Part shown: positions 6,257 to 9,080 of the stretch, in pieces
How the letters are laid out: each line of letters opens with the position of its first letter
Numbering within the stretch: the first letter of the stretch is position 1
DNA from: Candidatus Hydrogenedentota bacterium
GTDB lineage: Bacteria; Hydrogenedentota; Hydrogenedentia; Hydrogenedentales; SLHB01
Assembly (NCBI GenBank): GCA_007130675.1
Contig: SLSB01000501.1
Coordinates: 1 to 9,080, forward strand
Reading direction: 5' to 3'
DNA length: 9,080 nt
Notes under the pieces: model-generated
Databases searched by the model: none
What the model saw: only the letters and a program-made list of their open reading frames with translations
What the model was told of the DNA's origin: nothing
Translations under genes and position numbers: made by a program

Positions 6257-7480
6257 ATGGCGTCAACTGCGACAGACTACCTAAGAGCGAAACGAATAAC
6301 GCGGCCTATGATGGTGCGCGAGGAAGAAGCTGTCTACCATGCACGAGAGAAGGGGGCGCTTCTGCGAACCCGGACAAAGCCGCAGGTCATAGATCTGTTC
6401 TGTGGTGCTGGAGGTATGACTCTTGGGTTCACGGAGTTGTGCGGCCATTGTTTCGAGCCGAAATGGGCGAATGATTCTAATCATCATGCCGTTGAGACTT
6501 ATAACGCGAATTTTGGAGAGCACTGCATCGGGGGCGACATAAACGATATCCTTGAAAATCCTTCCTTTCCAATACCAAAAGTTGATGTAGTAATTGGAGG
6601 CCCACCTTGCCAAGGGTTTAGCCTTCTCAATAAAAAGCGAGACGGTGACCCACGCAAACAGCTTTGGCGCCCATTTATGGAAGTGGTCAAACGGAGCGAG
6701 GCAACGATTTTCGTTATGGAGAATGTCCCGCAACTATTGAACACGTTTGAGCACGGTGAAATAAGGGAAACTGCTCGGCAAATGGGCTTCATGACCGCGC
6801 ACGGCATTCTATGTGCCGCTGACTACGGCGTTCCTCAAACAAGACGCCGAGCCTTCATTCTGGGATGCAACTACCGGGATCCCGGGTCTGTTTTCCCTCC
6901 GAAAAGAACTCACTTCAATCCCACGCCCGGCCATTGTCCTGCACTTTCTGAGGACTTAGATACCTATACACAATGTGCCAAGCCTTGGCTGTCGGTACGT
7001 GATGCTATAGGCGACCTTGAAAGCCCGACGGGGACCGAAATTAGAGATGTGAATGCTCCCTATGACCTCCACTTTGGACGCACACCAACGGAGCTCTCAA
7101 AACGGAGATACCGAGCTATCCCCAAAGAGGGTATGAACCGTTTTGATCTTCAACACCGGGCTCCAGAGTTGACGCCACCGTGCTGGATCCGAAAGAAGAA
7201 AGGCGGAACCGATCTTTTCGGACGACTCTGGTGGGACCGCCCAGCATTTACGATCAGGACTGAGTTCTACAAGCCTGAAAAGGGCCGCTACCTTCATCCT
7301 GTGGAACATCGTCCGATCACCCACAGAGAGGCAGCAAGGTTCCAGAGTTTTCCTGATGACTTTCACTTCACTGGCACCAAAGTAGAGATTGCCAAGCAGA
7401 TCGGTAATGCTGTACCGCCAGCCCTAGCCGCGAGGGTCGCTGATGCAGTCTATTCATTGTGGTTATCCAGGCCTGAATGA
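6257..7480 (+). CDS. DNA (cytosine-5-)-methyltransferase, type II
   Basis: Transfers a methyl group from S-adenosylmethionine to carbon 5 of cytosine in a specific DNA site. From the ATG at 6257 the product is 407 aa with the C5 motifs in canonical order. Motif I is DLFCGAGG (46-53). Motif IV is GGPPCQGFS (114-122), with catalytic Cys118. Motif VI is the ENV in MENVPQLL (155-157), and motif VIII is QTRRRAF (194-200). A variable target-recognition region lies at about 205-320. Motif IX is near RPITHREAARFQSFP (352-366), and motif X is QIGNAVPP (381-388). All catalytic motifs are intact. The start is less certain: a TTG at 6167 opens the same frame and a second ATG lies at 6308. The Shine-Dalgarno before 6257 is only a G-run. 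The stop is one base before vsr. The recognition sequence cannot be read from sequence alone. GC is visibly lower than in the flanking left-hand genes. Confidence 0.93.
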   Translation: MASTATDYLRAKRITRPMMVREEEAVYHAREKGALLRTRTKPQVIDLFCGAGGMTLGFTELCGHCFEPKWANDSNHHAVETYNANFGEHCIGGDINDILENPSFPIPKVDVVIGGPPCQGFSLLNKKRDGDPRKQLWRPFMEVVKRSEATIFVMENVPQLLNTFEHGEIRETARQMGFMTAHGILCAADYGVPQTRRRAFILGCNYRDPGSVFPPKRTHFNPTPGHCPALSEDLDTYTQCAKPWLSVRDAIGDLESPTGTEIRDVNAPYDLHFGRTPTELSKRRYRAIPKEGMNRFDLQHRAPELTPPCWIRKKKGGTDLFGRLWWDRPAFTIRTEFYKPEKGRYLHPVEHRPITHREAARFQSFPDDFHFTGTKVEIAKQIGNAVPPALAARVADAVYSLWLSRPE

Positions 7481-7481
7481 G

Positions 7482-7892
7482 ATGGCGGATGTCTTCTCCC
7501 AACGGAAGAGAAACGAGATCATGTCTCGTGTCAGGGGAAAGAATACCAAACCCGAAAGAGTTGTAAGGTCCATTCTTCACCGGATGGGCTATCGCTTCAG
7601 GCTTAATGTGGCTGACCTTCCCGGAAAACCAGACATAGTACTGCCGCGACACAAAAAGGTTGTCCTTGTGAACGGATGCTTCTGGCACGGGCACAAGAAC
7701 TGTCGAAAAGCCCAGATCCCGGCCACCAATACGGCTTTCTGGTCTAAGAAAATCCAAGGTAATATCGAGCGAGACAGACGCGTCCGACGCCTCCTTCGAA
7801 AGGAAGGTTGGCAGGTGCTTACGTTGTGGGAGTGCCAAAGTCGAAACATTGCGAAACTTACCTCAAGAATTGAGAGGTTTATGAGCAATTGA
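7482..7892 (+). CDS. vsr: Very short patch repair endonuclease (Vsr family)
   Basis: Strand-specific nicking enzyme that starts repair of T:G mismatches arising from 5-methylcytosine deamination, normally paired with a C5 methyltransferase. The product is 136 aa. The N-terminus MADVFSQRKRNEIMSRVR matches the Vsr start. The catalytic Asp is Asp51 in LPGKPDIVL, Glu25 lies in TKPERVV, and GCFWHGH (65-71) contains Trp68 and His69, all at the same numbers as in E. coli Vsr. FWSKKIQGNIERDRR and WEC (116-118) follow the family pattern. The residue equivalent to E. coli His64 is Asn here. The gene starts one base after the methyltransferase stop (TGA-G-ATG), indicating coupling. An upstream in-frame ATG at 7443 has a better Shine-Dalgarno (GAGGG) and would add 13 residues, so it cannot be excluded, but homology favours 7482. 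Confidence 0.93.
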   Translation: MADVFSQRKRNEIMSRVRGKNTKPERVVRSILHRMGYRFRLNVADLPGKPDIVLPRHKKVVLVNGCFWHGHKNCRKAQIPATNTAFWSKKIQGNIERDRRVRRLLRKEGWQVLTLWECQSRNIAKLTSRIERFMSN

Positions 7893-7904
7893 GCGGAACC
7901 TTGA

Positions 7905-8834
7905 ATGCCAAGAAGACCAAAATCAACCACTCCAGATGAGGTCCGAAACAGACTCATTGTCTTGCTGTCGGATTTCGAGAAACATCTGAGGCAAGACGAC
8001 CTGAGACAGAAGGTGAAGGCCCTTGTACCGGCGTTTCATCTTCTTCGTGACCTTGGGAGTTCGCTCATTCCGCATCAGGACGCAGGCGCGGCGAGGGACC
8101 GTATCCTCTCCTATTTCCGCAAATATCCATTTGAAGTGATACACGGTGACGAACTCATGGTTGTGTCGGGGATACAAGAGTGGGCGAGACGCACTCGCGA
8201 ACTACGCCGCGAATTCGGATGGACGATCGCATCGGGGGTCACCATTCGTGAGATGTACAGTGAAAATGAAGTGGACTTGGAAGGGATAGACATCGACGCT
8301 CTGAAACCGGAGGAATACATTCTGCTTCAAACGGAACAGGACAGGGAAGCCGCACTTCGATGGAGAATTGCCAATCAAATTCGGAAGAAGAAGATGGGGG
8401 TGCGGAATAAGATTCTGGAATTCCTTCGCGCAAACGTTAGGCATCCTGTGACGGGGGAAGAGCTCCGATACGTGGCAAATGACAAGACCGAGTGGGCTAG
8501 AAGAGTTCGCGAACTACGCACGGAGTTCGGGTGGCCAGTGGCCACAAAGAACACAGGTCGCCCAGATTTGGGAGTGGGTTACTATGTCCTTGAACAGGAT
8601 AGGCAAAGCCCTGCTCACGACCGGAATATTCCCGATCCCGTGCGCCGTTCGGTCCTTGTTCGGGATTCCCATTCGTGCCGCCAATGCGGATGGAGCCACG
8701 ATCAGTGGAATCGCTCTGATCCACGGCATCTCGAATTGCACCACAAACAGCACCACATGGATGGTGGCGCCAATACCGAAGAGAATCTCATGACGCTTTG
8801 TACAGTCTGTCACGACGACATTCACCGCAAGTGA
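7905..8834 (+). CDS. HNH endonuclease with duplicated winged-helix-like domain, candidate restriction enzyme
   Basis: The 309-aa product ends in a complete HNH nuclease module. Zinc-type pairs are Cys258-x2-Cys261 and Cys299-x2-Cys302; ELHHK (277-281) supplies the catalytic His pair, EENLMTLC carries the middle Asn, and CHDDIH (302-307) the last His. Upstream are two similar domains, at about 64-110 and 167-214. Each has a helix, an EWARR-RELR-EFGW motif and a later short strand (EYILLQ at 137-142; GYYVLE at 225-230), which resembles a winged helix for DNA binding. The first 60 residues look helical and are unassigned. The gene starts 12 bases after vsr with only a weak GCGGAA before the ATG. 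Its place after a C5 methyltransferase and Vsr suggests the cognate restriction enzyme of a type II system. A modification-dependent nuclease is a fair alternative. Function is inferred from context and motifs only. Confidence 0.85.
   Translation: MPRRPKSTTPDEVRNRLIVLLSDFEKHLRQDDLRQKVKALVPAFHLLRDLGSSLIPHQDAGAARDRILSYFRKYPFEVIHGDELMVVSGIQEWARRTRELRREFGWTIASGVTIREMYSENEVDLEGIDIDALKPEEYILLQTEQDREAALRWRIANQIRKKKMGVRNKILEFLRANVRHPVTGEELRYVANDKTEWARRVRELRTEFGWPVATKNTGRPDLGVGYYVLEQDRQSPAHDRNIPDPVRRSVLVRDSHSCRQCGWSHDQWNRSDPRHLELHHKQHHMDGGANTEENLMTLCTVCHDDIHRK
8094..8546 (+). repeat. Internal duplication of a DNA-binding-like domain within the HNH gene
   Basis: The segments 8094-8234 and 8403-8546 encode related domains. 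The core, 8178-8222 against 8490-8534, differs at about 10 of 45 bases by hand count and encodes EWARRTRELRREFGW and EWARRVRELRTEFGW. The copies sit 312 bases apart and are separated by a less conserved acidic and charged linker. Confidence 0.85.
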
Positions 8835-9035
8835 GCCTCGGGATATAGCTTTCAATCTGCGGGAACGGCAAGCTGCTGCTGCAGGTACCGATTCGAAAAA
8901 CAGGTCTCGTTGGGCTCGCCCTTGTTCGTGCATTGTTTGCGATACACGGGCCGTCTGGTGCAGAATCGAGTGCGTAGGGCGCGTTCAGGTCTCGGTTTCG
9001 GGGATGGTGATCTGCGCGGAACGGAAGAAAACAAC

Positions 9036-9042
9036 GGAGGAG
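9036..9042 (+). promoter_or_regulatory. Ribosome binding site of the gene starting at 9051
   Basis: GGAGGAG ends 8 bases before the ATG at 9051. It is the strongest plus-strand ribosome binding site in the window and supports a real start despite only ten codons being visible. The stretch 8835-9035 upstream shows no gene, no convincing promoter and no clear terminator. Confidence 0.8.
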
Positions 9043-9050
9043 AGGTGATC

Positions 9051-9080
9051 ATGAGCGACCAATTAGCCATTGACGGGGGC
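9051..9080 (+). CDS. Probable DegT/DnrJ/EryC1/StrS-type aminotransferase, N-terminal fragment, runs off the window
   Basis: Ten codons give MSDQLAIDGG. Sequences of the form LAI-GG near residues 5-10, usually followed by a Pro, are typical of the start of PLP-dependent sugar aminotransferases of the DegT/DnrJ/EryC1/StrS family, which act in nucleotide-sugar and surface-polysaccharide synthesis. The match is short, so the gene start is well supported by the ribosome binding site but the family call is only moderate. It lies 216 bases after the HNH gene and is probably a separate transcription unit and part of the resident chromosome. Confidence 0.5.
   Translation, partial: MSDQLAIDGG

Noticed and set aside
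8912..8925. GGGC-TC-GCCC followed by TTGTT as a terminator
   Set aside because: The loop is too short for the full stem and the T tract is interrupted; not enough for a terminator call.
8852..9070. A 72-codon minus-strand frame after the HNH gene
   Set aside because: No recognisable domain, no ribosome binding site, and its start lies over the start region of the plus-strand gene at 9051. A decayed fragment cannot be fully excluded.

Overview
The window reads as chromosome from a GC-rich, diderm (Gram-negative-type) bacterium. The evidence is a YidC with a large periplasmic domain, an outer-membrane beta-barrel protein ending in Phe, and a GC-rich bias in both long coding blocks of the left part. 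The phylum cannot be fixed from the sequence alone; a lineage outside the well-studied proteobacteria (for example PVC/Hydrogenedentes-like) is only a guess.

Positions 1-4273, minus strand: the conserved housekeeping cluster rpmH-rnpA-yidD-yidC-jag-mnmE, read right to left. The genes are tightly packed, with yidD overlapping the end of rnpA and mnmE overlapping the end of jag. The cluster makes ribosomal protein L34, the protein subunit of RNase P, the membrane-insertion pair YidD/YidC, the RNA-binding protein Jag (KhpB) and the tRNA-modification GTPase MnmE, of which only 17 codons fall in the window. Five of the six start codons are GTG; only jag uses ATG. A near-consensus promoter (TTGACT, 18 bp, TATACT) at 4379-4408 drives the cluster, and its leader of about 100 nt has an 8-bp inverted repeat beginning almost at the predicted RNA 5' end. 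The Jag protein is about twice the usual length because of a basic Arg/Gly/Asp-rich linker and a long acidic tail.

Positions 4274-4550 are the divergent intergenic region. No dnaA gene and no convincing cluster of DnaA boxes is seen there.

Positions 4551-6113, plus strand: an exported beta-barrel protein with five 14-residue LPEGL repeats between its signal peptide and the barrel.

Positions 6257-8834, plus strand: a compact three-gene defence-type island of visibly lower GC. It contains a C5-cytosine DNA methyltransferase, a Vsr mismatch endonuclease and an HNH nuclease with two copies of a winged-helix-like domain. The likely reading is a type II restriction-modification system in which the methyltransferase protects DNA, Vsr repairs the T:G mismatches caused by 5-methylcytosine deamination, and the HNH protein is the candidate restriction enzyme.

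Positions 9051-9080: the first ten codons of a gene that looks like a DegT/DnrJ/EryC1-type aminotransferase, behind a strong ribosome binding site.
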